In this document: positions 25,866 to 33,412 of the stretch, one piece after another
How positions within the stretch are numbered: position 1 is the first letter of the stretch
Layout: the number at the start of each line of letters is the position of its first letter
Assembly: GCA_002320815.1 (NCBI GenBank)
Contig: DCLA01000054.1
Span: forward strand, 63,511-111,984
Length of the DNA stretch: 48,474 nt
Origin: Myxococcales bacterium UBA1660
GTDB lineage: Bacteria; Myxococcota_A; Polyangia; Polyangiales; Houyiibacteriaceae
Reading direction: 5' to 3'
Position numbers and translations under genes: made by a program
The notes under the pieces: generated by a model
The model's database searches: none
Seen by the model: the letters and a program-made list of their open reading frames with translations, nothing else
Told to the model about the DNA's origin: nothing

Positions 25866-27299
25866 TCACTCGACCCGGTAGTAGTGGTAGACGCCGAGCC
25901 CGGGCATGCCGCCGGCGTTCGGCGGCGGTGGTGTCCAGAGCTCGTGGAAGTTGACGACGGTGTTGAGCCGGACCCGCCCGCGATAGCCGCCGGCGCAGTA
26001 GCCCTCTTCCTGATCGAAGTAGCGGCATCCGGCCAGCCCCGTGACGTCGATGGTCAGGATTCGCGCCGCGGTGACGAAGCTGTTGTCGATCTCGGAGCGC
26101 ACGTCGGCGGGGATGGTCACCGGGGTGAAGAGCAGGGGGTTGTCGGCGCCCAGGAACCCCTGGAGCATCGGGTAGAGGTCCCGGGGGCCGCCGCGGCCCT
26201 CGACGAAGGTCAGGAAGTCGCTGACCCGGGTGAAGAAGGGGACCGGGATGAGCGAGCGGACCGTGTTGAGGAGCTGGACGAAGGCCGAGGCCTGCACCGG
26301 GTTCACGCACAGCGGCTGGCTCTCGATGTAGCTGCAGAGGCGGGCGAGGATGACCTCCGGCGGGGCCTCGTTGGGGTTCACCGCGCCCGAGCCGTAGATG
26401 GTCACGATGCGCGCGGAGGGGTTGTCCGGCTGGGGCTCGACGAAGGTGGCGTAGAAGTCGTCGCCGACGCCGCGCACCAGGCGGATCTCCTCCAGCGAAT
26501 CGAAGGGGGCGTTCTTGGGATCGTAGGCGTCGTCCAGGCGGCGGTAGAGGTCTTCCTCGCTGCCACCGGACTCCACGGTGGAGCGTCCGGGATCGAAGAC
26601 CGTGCGATCGGTGTCCTGGTCCCACCAGTCGATGAGGCTGGAGACCACGTCCAGGCGGCTGGTGAGCTGGCCGTCCCGGTCCAGGTTCTGGAAGAGCGGG
26701 TCGTAGGGGCTGGGGGACTGGTAGCCGCCCATCATCGCGAAGAGCTGCATCGAGATGGAGCGCCGCGCCCGGTCGCCGGTGAAGTTCAGCGGCGCGTTGA
26801 CGTTGATCTTCGAGTTCTCGGCGAAGGAGACGATGGTGCAGGTGGCGTCGGTGTCCCCCAGGCCGTCGGCGGCCCGGAAGTCGATGCCCGTGTTCATCCG
26901 CTGGGTCGCCTCGTAGTCGCAGAAGGGCTTCAGCAGATCGTTGGCCATGGTCCAGATGGGGAGCTGGGGCGGCGGCCGGCCGACCAGGGCCTGGTAGAAG
27001 GGCGTGACCACCTGGCGAATGGCCGGCTCCTTGGCGACCAGGAGCCGGGTCAGGTTGAGCCCGCTCTTGGCCATGTACTCCGCCTTGAGCCGGTCGCGGT
27101 TGGCGACGGAGATGGCGTAGGCCGTCGACGTGCTCTCGTGCATGTCCGCGAGCACCACCGTGAGGATGGCGATGGCGGTGACCGCCATGACCAGCGCGAT
27201 GCCCTTCTGCCGCGGATCCTTGCGCGCACGGCGGCGACCTCGGCACCGCGTGGCGGAGCCGGTCAGACCGGGCTGCAAGGGGGATTGGCGGCGGATCAT
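25866..27299 (-). CDS. gspK: Type II secretion minor pseudopilin GspK
   Basis: A 477-residue minor pseudopilin that caps the pseudopilus tip with GspI and GspJ. The prepilin leader is long and basic (RRQ to RQKG, 33 residues); cleavage is expected after Gly33, before IALVMAVTAIAILTVVLADM. As usual for GspK, the Glu at mature position 5 is missing (Met). AEYMAKSGLNLTRLLV and the INVNAPLNF region match the family. The large globular domain contains Cys residues that may pair. It is longer than E. coli GspK (about 330). It lies 18 bp after gspJ and 60 bp before gspL. Confidence 0.9.
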   Translation of the reverse strand: MIRRQSPLQPGLTGSATRCRGRRRARKDPRQKGIALVMAVTAIAILTVVLADMHESTSTAYAISVANRDRLKAEYMAKSGLNLTRLLVAKEPAIRQVVTPFYQALVGRPPPQLPIWTMANDLLKPFCDYEATQRMNTGIDFRAADGLGDTDATCTIVSFAENSKINVNAPLNFTGDRARRSISMQLFAMMGGYQSPSPYDPLFQNLDRDGQLTSRLDVVSSLIDWWDQDTDRTVFDPGRSTVESGGSEEDLYRRLDDAYDPKNAPFDSLEEIRLVRGVGDDFYATFVEPQPDNPSARIVTIYGSGAVNPNEAPPEVILARLCSYIESQPLCVNPVQASAFVQLLNTVRSLIPVPFFTRVSDFLTFVEGRGGPRDLYPMLQGFLGADNPLLFTPVTIPADVRSEIDNSFVTAARILTIDVTGLAGCRYFDQEEGYCAGGYRGRVRLNTVVNFHELWTPPPPNAGGMPGLGVYHYYRVE

Positions 27300-27317
27300 G
27301 GGACGGTTTCGGGAGCT

Positions 27318-28019
27318 TCAGCGGGAGATGTAGACGGAGTGGTTCAGGGCGTGGGTCACCGGGATGGTCACCCGGGTGCCGTAGGTGAGCTCGGCGCCGC
27401 GGCGGTGCGGGTTGGGCACGGTGAGCGTGATGCGCACCTGGCTAGGGAGCCGGTTGGGCTGGCCGGTGGTCTGGGTGGTGTCCCAGTTCCGCTGCCAGGT
27501 GTTGCTGACCGGATCGAGGTACTCGAGGTCGAGCCCCTCGACGTCCTCCACCAGGATGGCGATGTGGCCGCCCTCCTGCGGGTCGTCGTCGATGCGGTTC
27601 TGCTCCCGGCGCGCGAGCACCTTGATGCGCCGGTCGTCCGGGTGGCTGGTGATGAAGTAGGAGAGCTCGTTCTGGTCGCTCTCGTGGGCGTCGGCGATGA
27701 GCCGCTGGTGCGAGAAGCTGGTGAAGTCGATCCGGTCCCGCTCGCCGTGGTCCTTGCCGATGAAGCAGGTGCGCACCGTCTGGAGCGAGGGGCTCTCGTT
27801 GAAGTGGATGGACACGAACGCCATGCTCAGCTCGCGCTGCATCCGGTCCAGGGCGGCGAAGATCTGGTGGTTCCGATCGACGTTCCCCTCGACCCGCTGC
27901 TTGTTGCGCAGCGTCTGGTCGTAGGCGCCCCAGACCAACGTGGAGACGATGGTCAGGATGGTGATGGCGACCATCGCCTCCACCAGGGTCACGCCCGCCG
28001 TGCGTCGCGTCCGCTTCAT
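27318..28019 (-). CDS. gspJ: Type II secretion minor pseudopilin GspJ
   Basis: A 233-residue minor pseudopilin. The leader MKRTRRTAG is cut after Gly9, before VTLVEAMVAITILTIVSTLVWG, with Glu at mature position 5. AALDRMQRELSMAF and the DGxDLEYLDP-like segment (VEGLDLEYLDP) are typical of GspJ. The start ATG at 28019 overlaps the gspI stop (ATGA), which decides it over an upstream open frame. It forms the tip complex with GspI and GspK. Confidence 0.9.
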   Translation of the reverse strand: MKRTRRTAGVTLVEAMVAITILTIVSTLVWGAYDQTLRNKQRVEGNVDRNHQIFAALDRMQRELSMAFVSIHFNESPSLQTVRTCFIGKDHGERDRIDFTSFSHQRLIADAHESDQNELSYFITSHPDDRRIKVLARREQNRIDDDPQEGGHIAILVEDVEGLDLEYLDPVSNTWQRNWDTTQTTGQPNRLPSQVRITLTVPNPHRRGAELTYGTRVTIPVTHALNHSVYISR

Positions 28020-28666
28020 GGGTTCGCCGTCGGGTCGGCGGGGGGTTGCTCGGCGACGATGTACTGCACGACGTCGAAACTCATGTCGCGGCGGTGATGC
28101 TTCCAGGTGACCGTCACCGTCGCGCGCCGGACCTGTTCTTCGATGGCCGGCTTCAGGACCGGGAAGGCGATCCCGATGGCCATCTCGGCCATGCCGTCCT
28201 GGCCGGCGGCGGCGCCCAGCGGCGAGGCCCCGGAGAGCATGCCGTCGAGCACACCGGTCTGGGATCCGGAGTCGCTCAGGAGACCGCCCTCGTCGCCCTC
28301 TTCGCCCATCAGGGCGTCGTCGGGGAGCACCACGCGGTCGACGGACCACTCGCAGGTGAAGCCCTCGACCTCGGCGCCCTCGCAGCACTCGTCGCGGTCC
28401 TTGGCGTCCACGGCGGGGAGCCCGTTGGTGGCCAGCTCCTCCTCGATCTCGCCCATCTTGCAGCGGGCGAGGAGGGTCGCGACGTTGTAGCCCTGCGCCG
28501 TGGTCCCGGCGTCGATGGACTGGACCTCGGAGGCGAAGATGGCCGTCATCCCGATGGCCAGGATGGCCACGGAGATCATCACCTCGAGGAGAGTGAAGCC
28601 CGCCGACGCGCGCCCCTGCATCCGCTGCATCCCCTGCATCCGCTTCGTTCGCTGCGTCCGCTTCAT
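28016..28666 (-). CDS. gspI: Type II secretion minor pseudopilin GspI
   Basis: A 216-residue minor pseudopilin. Cleavage is expected after Gly23 in ASAG, before FTLLEVMISVAILAIGMTAI, with Glu at mature position 5. The leader is unusual: it is built from Met-Gln-Gly/Arg and Lys-Arg-Thr repeats coded by a short tandem DNA repeat. The mature protein has an acidic/Gly-rich insert (EEGDEGGLLSDSGSQTG) and Cys residues (DECCEGAEVEGFTC) not usual for GspI, and it is longer than E. coli GspI (about 125). Both ends overlap neighbours by ATGA. It should nucleate the tip complex with GspJ and GspK. Confidence 0.88.
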   Translation of the reverse strand: MKRTQRTKRMQGMQRMQGRASAGFTLLEVMISVAILAIGMTAIFASEVQSIDAGTTAQGYNVATLLARCKMGEIEEELATNGLPAVDAKDRDECCEGAEVEGFTCEWSVDRVVLPDDALMGEEGDEGGLLSDSGSQTGVLDGMLSGASPLGAAAGQDGMAEMAIGIAFPVLKPAIEEQVRRATVTVTWKHHRRDMSFDVVQYIVAEQPPADPTANP

Positions 28667-28668
28667 CC
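28614..28668 (-). repeat. Short tandem repeat in the gspI leader
   Basis: Degenerate 9-bp and related units of the type CTGCATCCN / CTTCGTTCG encode the Met-Gln-Gly, Met-Gln-Arg and Lys-Arg-Thr repeats at the very start of gspI. Slippage here would change leader length in frame only when multiples of 3 bp are gained or lost. Confidence 0.6.
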
Positions 28669-29406
28669 GGGGTCCCTCAGGTCTTCCTCGGTGAGCTCTT
28701 CGGGCTCCACCGCGTGGGGGAAGATCTCGGCGCGCCCGGTGAGCGCGTGGATCTCGACGCTGTACACGCGGAGGTCGGGGTTCTCGAGCTGCACCACCGC
28801 GTGCTCGGTGTGCCCGCCGGGGAAGAAGTAGATGTACCCCTTGCCGGACTCCCGGGGCTCCAGCTCGTGGGGCGTGAAGAGGCGCGTGAAGCGGACGCCG
28901 TCCAGCACCCGCGGCTGGTAGCGCTCCATCGGCTCGCCGTCCTCGTCGGCGATGGGGCCGAAGGGCGAGCGACCGATCGACGCGGTGATCGCCGACTCCA
29001 GGTTCGCCTGGGCCGAGGACCAGGCGTCGACGGATCCGTCGTCGTCCTCGTCGTCGTCGTCCAGGGTCCAGTCGTTCCGCGAGGTGTCCCGCAGCGTGAC
29101 CCGGCCGTGGGCTTCCTCGAAGCCCAGGGTGCCGGCGTCGAAGTCCAGCACCATCCGCACCGTCTTCCCCTGGGTGATCGCCCGGTGATAGGCGAACTTC
29201 GCGCCGGCGGCGATCTTCACCCCGGCGCTGCGCAAGCGCGAGCGCCCCAGGGCGCTGAAGCCCATCGTCAGCCCCGCGACCGCCAGCGCCATGATGACGA
29301 TGACGATCAGGATCTCGACGAGCGAGAACGCGCCCTGCGACGCAGCCCGGCCCCGGCGCCGCGGGCGGCGCGAGGGGAGCACGGAGCTGGCGGCGAGGGC
29401 GCGCAT
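28663..29406 (-). CDS. gspH: Type II secretion pseudopilin GspH
   Basis: A 247-residue minor pseudopilin. The leader is basic and the prepilin motif reads QGA before FSLVEILIVIVIMALAVAGL. Glu sits at mature position 5 only if cleavage follows Ala26, so the -1 residue is Ala rather than the usual Gly. GFSALGRSRLRSAGVKIAAG and KTVRMVLDFDAGTLGFEEAH fit the GspH family. An acidic run (DDDDEDDDGS near residue 120) is an insert. The start at 29406 lies 2 bp after gspG, and the stop overlaps gspI (ATGA). Confidence 0.87.
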   Translation of the reverse strand: MRALAASSVLPSRRPRRRGRAASQGAFSLVEILIVIVIMALAVAGLTMGFSALGRSRLRSAGVKIAAGAKFAYHRAITQGKTVRMVLDFDAGTLGFEEAHGRVTLRDTSRNDWTLDDDDEDDDGSVDAWSSAQANLESAITASIGRSPFGPIADEDGEPMERYQPRVLDGVRFTRLFTPHELEPRESGKGYIYFFPGGHTEHAVVQLENPDLRVYSVEIHALTGRAEIFPHAVEPEELTEEDLRDPG

Positions 29407-29408
29407 GA

Positions 29409-29801
29409 TTACTGGATGTCGTCCTCGGTGCCGAACTGCTTGTCGGGGCCAGCCGAGACCACGCTGACGCGGGTGCCGTTGCACTCGATCTCGAACTCGC
29501 CGTCCCAGGCGTCGGCGGTGGACTTGTCCTCGTCGAGGAAGCCGCCGGAGGTGAGGTCCTCGGTGTTGGGGCAGCCCCCGGCCGGGTTCTCCGCCAGGAA
29601 CATCGTCACCGCGGAGCGGATGGCCTGCGCGCTGGTCTTGGTGCTGTCGATGCGCGCCTTCTCGAGGCGCGGGAGCACGGCGACACCGACGGCGGTCGCG
29701 ATGAGCGCCATGATGATGACGACGATCATGATCTCCACGAGGGTCATGCCCTCGGGGTGGCGCCGACGGCGCCGGATGAGCTTCTGCATCTTCGTTTCCA
29801 T
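29409..29801 (-). CDS. gspG: Type II secretion major pseudopilin GspG
   Basis: A 130-residue major pseudopilin that polymerises into the piston of the system. The leader METKMQKLIRRRRRHPEG ends at Gly18, before MTLVEIMIVVIIMALIATAV, with Glu at mature position 5. LPRLEKARIDSTKTSAQAIRSA is the conserved helix, and the C-terminus DAWDGEFEIEC to VVSAGPDKQFGTEDDIQ contains the calcium-loop region of the family. A Cys pair (GGCPN and IEC) is possible. The start at ATG 29801 follows a 56-bp gap after the GspG-like gene, longer than other gaps in the operon, as expected if gspG needs its own strong ribosome site. Confidence 0.93.
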   Translation of the reverse strand: METKMQKLIRRRRRHPEGMTLVEIMIVVIIMALIATAVGVAVLPRLEKARIDSTKTSAQAIRSAVTMFLAENPAGGCPNTEDLTSGGFLDEDKSTADAWDGEFEIECNGTRVSVVSAGPDKQFGTEDDIQ

Positions 29802-29857
29802 GAGTCTTGCCTCTCGTCCCGGGCTCGCAGGCGCGGGGTTGGTCTTGGGGGGGAACG

Positions 29858-30295
29858 TCACTGGATGTTGTCCGCTTCCAGGAAGTCGCCGCTCGGGCCG
29901 GCGGACACCACCTCGGAGCCATCGGGATCGCCCTGCGCGGGGCAGCGCACCCAGAGTTGTCGGCCCCATCCGTCGCGGGGCTTGTTGCGCAGGTAGCGCG
30001 TGCGCGAGCGCGGCGGGTGCAGCAGCTCCGTCGTGGAGCGCGGGCAGCGGCCCACCTCGGAGCGGAAGGCGCTCACCGCGCGCTGGGTCTCCGAGATGGC
30101 CAGTCGGGTCTGCCGGACCCGCGCCCGCTCGTCGGCGGCCCGCCACAGGAGCGAGCCCACCCAGACCAGCGCCAGGGCCACCAGGGCGACCTTCCAGCGC
30201 GGGCCGGCCAGAAGCCGGCGCCAGAAGCTGCCCCGCTCCTCCCAGGGGAGGGCGACGCTGCTGCGGCGGCTCTTGCGTCGTTTGGTCTGCACCAT
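29858..30295 (-). CDS. GspG-like protein with ordinary membrane anchor, no prepilin leader
   Basis: A 145-residue protein between gspF and gspG. The C-terminal half aligns by eye with GspG: GRCPRSTTEL against GGCPNTEDL, DGWGRQLWVRC against DAWDGEFEIEC, and VVSAGPSGDFLEADNIQ against VVSAGPDKQFGTEDDIQ. The N-terminus is different. It has about 34 basic cytoplasmic residues and then a plain membrane helix (35-51, VALVALALVWVGSLLW), with no Gly-Phe-Thr-Leu-x-Glu site. It therefore should not be processed or polymerised like a pseudopilin. It may cap or regulate GspG at the inner membrane. It starts 6 bp after gspF. The coding call is strong; the role is an inference. Confidence 0.8.
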   Translation of the reverse strand: MVQTKRRKSRRSSVALPWEERGSFWRRLLAGPRWKVALVALALVWVGSLLWRAADERARVRQTRLAISETQRAVSAFRSEVGRCPRSTTELLHPPRSRTRYLRNKPRDGWGRQLWVRCPAQGDPDGSEVVSAGPSGDFLEADNIQ

Positions 30296-30301
30296 CGGCG
30301 T

Positions 30302-31525
30302 TCACCCGACGAACTCGTTGATCTGGAGGAGGGGCATCAGGATCGAGAAGGCGATGCCGCCGCTGATGCCGCCCATGAGCACGATGATGAGCGGCTCGAG
30401 GAGGCTGGTGACCGTCTGCACCCGCACGTCGACCTGCTGGTCGTAGGCGGCGGCCACGTGCTCGAGCATCTCCTCGAGCTGACCCGAGCGCTCGCCGATG
30501 GCGATCATGTGCGTGACGATCGGCGGGAAGCGGCCCGAGGCCTTGAGCGGCTTGCTGAGCCCCTCGCCCTCGCGGACGCTCTCGCGCGCGTCGGTGATGA
30601 CCCGGGAGAGCTCCCGGTTGCCGAGGACGTTCTTGGTGATGTCCATGGCCTGCAGCACGGGGACGCCGCTGGTCAGCAGCGTGGCCAGGGTCCGCGAGAA
30701 GCGCGAGACCGCCACCATGAGCAGGAGGTTGCCGATGAGCGGGATCTTCAGGATGAAGGTGTCCCACTTGTCCTTGCCCTCTTCGGTCGCCTTCCAGCGG
30801 CGGAAGCCATACACGGCGCCGATGACCAGCAGGATGAAGAGCCACCAATAGCCCACCAGCATCTCGCTGGAGAACTTGAGGGCCCGGGTGTACCAGGGCA
30901 GGGCTTCGCCGAAGTCGTCGAAGATCGCCGTCACCTTGGGGACGACGACCGTCATCATGACCAGCACGATGCCGAAGCCCATCAGCGCCATGAAGGCCGG
31001 ATAGGCCAGGGCGCTGGTCACCTTGCCCTTGAGCTTGGCCTGGGCGTCGAGGAACTCGGAGAGCCGGGCGAGGACGACCTCCAGGGTGCCCGAGGCCTCG
31101 CCCGCGGCGACCATGCTCACGTAGAGATGCGAGAAGTACTTGGGGTGGCCCTTGAGGGCGTCGGCCAGGCTGATGCCCTCGTTCACCTTGTCGCGGACGT
31201 CGGTGAAGGCGGCCTTGAGCTCGGGCTTCTCCAGCTGGTCGATGAGCGCGGTGAGCGCCTCCACCAGCGGGATGCCCGCCCGGAGGAGCACCGCGAGCTG
31301 CTGCGTGGAGATGGCGATCTCGAGGATCGACACCCGCCGGAAGAAGCGCTTGAGATCGATCTCGCGGGCGCTCTTCTTGGCCGCCTCGTCGTGTTCGAGG
31401 ACCTCGGTGACCATGACGCCGTCGCGCTTGAGGACGTTGCGCAGCGCGCGCGGCGACTCCGCGTCGCGCACGCCCTTGACGTTGCGACCGGAGGCGTCGA
31501 TCCCCTTGTAGGCGAAGACGGCCAT
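30302..31525 (-). CDS. gspF: Type II secretion inner-membrane protein GspF
   Basis: A 407-residue polytopic platform protein, the normal length. It has the N-terminal VFAYKGIDASGRNVKGVRDA and two repeated T2SSF domains. The first contains QQLAVLLRAGIPLVEALTAL and SMVAAGEASGTLEVVLARL; the second contains FSRTLATLLTSGVPVLQAMD and MIAIGERSGQLEEMLEHVA. Three membrane segments are visible around 170-195, 220-240 and 375-400. It couples GspE ATP hydrolysis to pseudopilus assembly. It starts 3 bp after gspE ends. Confidence 0.95.
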   Translation of the reverse strand: MAVFAYKGIDASGRNVKGVRDAESPRALRNVLKRDGVMVTEVLEHDEAAKKSAREIDLKRFFRRVSILEIAISTQQLAVLLRAGIPLVEALTALIDQLEKPELKAAFTDVRDKVNEGISLADALKGHPKYFSHLYVSMVAAGEASGTLEVVLARLSEFLDAQAKLKGKVTSALAYPAFMALMGFGIVLVMMTVVVPKVTAIFDDFGEALPWYTRALKFSSEMLVGYWWLFILLVIGAVYGFRRWKATEEGKDKWDTFILKIPLIGNLLLMVAVSRFSRTLATLLTSGVPVLQAMDITKNVLGNRELSRVITDARESVREGEGLSKPLKASGRFPPIVTHMIAIGERSGQLEEMLEHVAAAYDQQVDVRVQTVTSLLEPLIIVLMGGISGGIAFSILMPLLQINEFVG

Positions 31526-31528
31526 GGC

Positions 31529-33412
31529 TTATTCGGCGGCCTCCAGCTCGGTGGCCTGGGTGGCGGCGAGGACGTCCTCGACGCTGGTGACACCGGCGAT
31601 GACCTGCCGCGCGCCATCCTCCCGGAGGGTGCGCATGCCGCGGTCGCGCGCGATCTTCTGGATGGTCTTGCTGTCGGCGTTGGCCAGGATGGCCTTCCGC
31701 ACCGGCTCGTCGATGACCATCAGCTCGAAGATGCCCATCCGGCCCCGGTAGCCCGTCTGGCCACACTCGTCGCAGCCGACGGCCTTGTAGAAGATGGGCA
31801 TCCCGCCGTCGCTCTGGAGGTGGGCGAAGAGCCCGCCGGGAGCGGCCTCCTCTTCGGCGGTGTGGACCTCGCGGACGACCGTCGGGTCCTCCACCAGCTC
31901 GAGGTCGTCGTCGCCGAGCTCTTCGTCCATGGGCGGCGGATGGGAGCTGCGCCCCATGACCGTGGTGGCCGCGACGCGCCGGAGATCGGCGAGGGTCTGA
32001 TCGACCCGCGACATGTCGATGCCCAGCTCGATGAGCTGCTGCTCGGTGGCCCGGTAGGGCTCGCGGCAGTTCACGCAGAGCCGGCGCACCAGGCGCTGAG
32101 CCAGGACCCCGAGCACCGACGAGCTGATCTGGAAGGGCTGCACGCCCATCTCGACCATCCGGTTGATCGCACCGGGGGCGTCGTTGGTGTGCAGGGTGGA
32201 GAGCACGAGGTGACCGGTCAGCGATGCATGGATCGCGATCTCGGCGGTCTCGTGGTCACGAATCTCACCGACCATGATCACGTCCGGGTCCTGGCGCAGG
32301 AAGGAGCGCAAGGCGGACGCGAAGGTCAGGCCGATCTTCGCCTGGACGTGGAGCTGCCCGATGCCGCGCAGCTCGTACTCGACCGGATCCTCGGCGGTGA
32401 GGATGTTCTTGTCCGGCGTGTTGATCCGGTTGAGCGAGGCGTAGAGCGTCGTGGTCTTACCGGAGCCGGTGGGACCGGTGACCAGGAGGATCCCGTTCGG
32501 CCGGTGGATCATGTGGTTGAGCAGGTCGAGCTCACGGCGCGCGAAGCCGAGGTCGACCAGGTCCAGCATGATGTTGGCCTTGTCGAGGATACGCATGACG
32601 ATGCGCTCACCCTTGGCCGTCGGGATCGTCGACACACGAACGTCGACCACCTTGCCGGCGATCTTCTTCGTGATGCGACCGTCCTGCGGGAGGCGCTTCT
32701 CGGCGATGTTCAAGCCGGCCTCGATCTTCACGCGGGCGACGATGCTCGAGAGGTTGCCCTTGTGGGCCTCCTTGCGCAGGACCAGGCGGCCGTCGATGCG
32801 GAAGCGGACGATGACCTTGTCGTCCGTGGGCTCGATGTGGATGTCCGACGCGCGGTCCTTGACCGCGCCGTAGAAGAGGTCGTTGACCCAGCGGATGACC
32901 GGCGCTTCGTCGGTCTGATCGATGATGTCCTGGAGCTCTTCGACGTCCTCGCCGTCCTTGGCCTCCTGGAGCGACGCATCCTGCTTCCGCTGGTAGACGC
33001 GGTTGATGACGTCGTCGATGGACTCGCGCGTCGCGGCCCGGGCCTCGATGGGCCGGCCCAGGAGCGCGCGCAGGTCGTCGAGGGGGAAGGGGTCCAGGGG
33101 GTCGGCGACCGCCACGTAGACGGCGTCCGCGTCCTGCGCGTAGGGCAGCACGTGGTGCTGCCGAGCGAAGTTGATGGGCACCGCGTCGACGAGCTCGTCG
33201 GGGACCTTCTCGGCGTCGATGGTCTCGAGGAAGGGCATCCCCACCTCGTCGGCGAGGGCCCGGAGGAGCTGGTCTTCCTCGACGGCGCGGGTCGCGAGGA
33301 GGACGTCGAGGAGGTCGACGCCCTTCTCGTCGGCCATCGTCTGGGCCCCGGCGAGCACCTCTTGGTCGAGGAGCTCCCGGCGGATCAGGATCTGGCCGAG
33401 GTAATCGTTCAT
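31529..33412 (-). CDS. gspE: Type II secretion ATPase GspE
   Basis: A 627-residue cytoplasmic hexameric ATPase that drives pseudopilus assembly. The N-terminal MshEN-like part (GQILIRRELLDQEVLAGAQ) is followed by the ATPase core with Walker A GPTGSGKT near residue 315, an Asp box (ILTAEDPVEYEL), Walker B (DVIMVGEIRDHETA) and the His box (GHLVLSTLHTNDAPGAINRM). The C-terminal metal-binding domain has Cys pairs CVNC (about 446) and CDEC (about 546). These are separated by roughly 95 residues instead of about 30, because of an acidic/Pro-rich insert. The start overlaps the gspD stop (ATGA). Confidence 0.95.
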   Translation of the reverse strand: MNDYLGQILIRRELLDQEVLAGAQTMADEKGVDLLDVLLATRAVEEDQLLRALADEVGMPFLETIDAEKVPDELVDAVPINFARQHHVLPYAQDADAVYVAVADPLDPFPLDDLRALLGRPIEARAATRESIDDVINRVYQRKQDASLQEAKDGEDVEELQDIIDQTDEAPVIRWVNDLFYGAVKDRASDIHIEPTDDKVIVRFRIDGRLVLRKEAHKGNLSSIVARVKIEAGLNIAEKRLPQDGRITKKIAGKVVDVRVSTIPTAKGERIVMRILDKANIMLDLVDLGFARRELDLLNHMIHRPNGILLVTGPTGSGKTTTLYASLNRINTPDKNILTAEDPVEYELRGIGQLHVQAKIGLTFASALRSFLRQDPDVIMVGEIRDHETAEIAIHASLTGHLVLSTLHTNDAPGAINRMVEMGVQPFQISSSVLGVLAQRLVRRLCVNCREPYRATEQQLIELGIDMSRVDQTLADLRRVAATTVMGRSSHPPPMDEELGDDDLELVEDPTVVREVHTAEEEAAPGGLFAHLQSDGGMPIFYKAVGCDECGQTGYRGRMGIFELMVIDEPVRKAILANADSKTIQKIARDRGMRTLREDGARQVIAGVTSVEDVLAATQATELEAAE

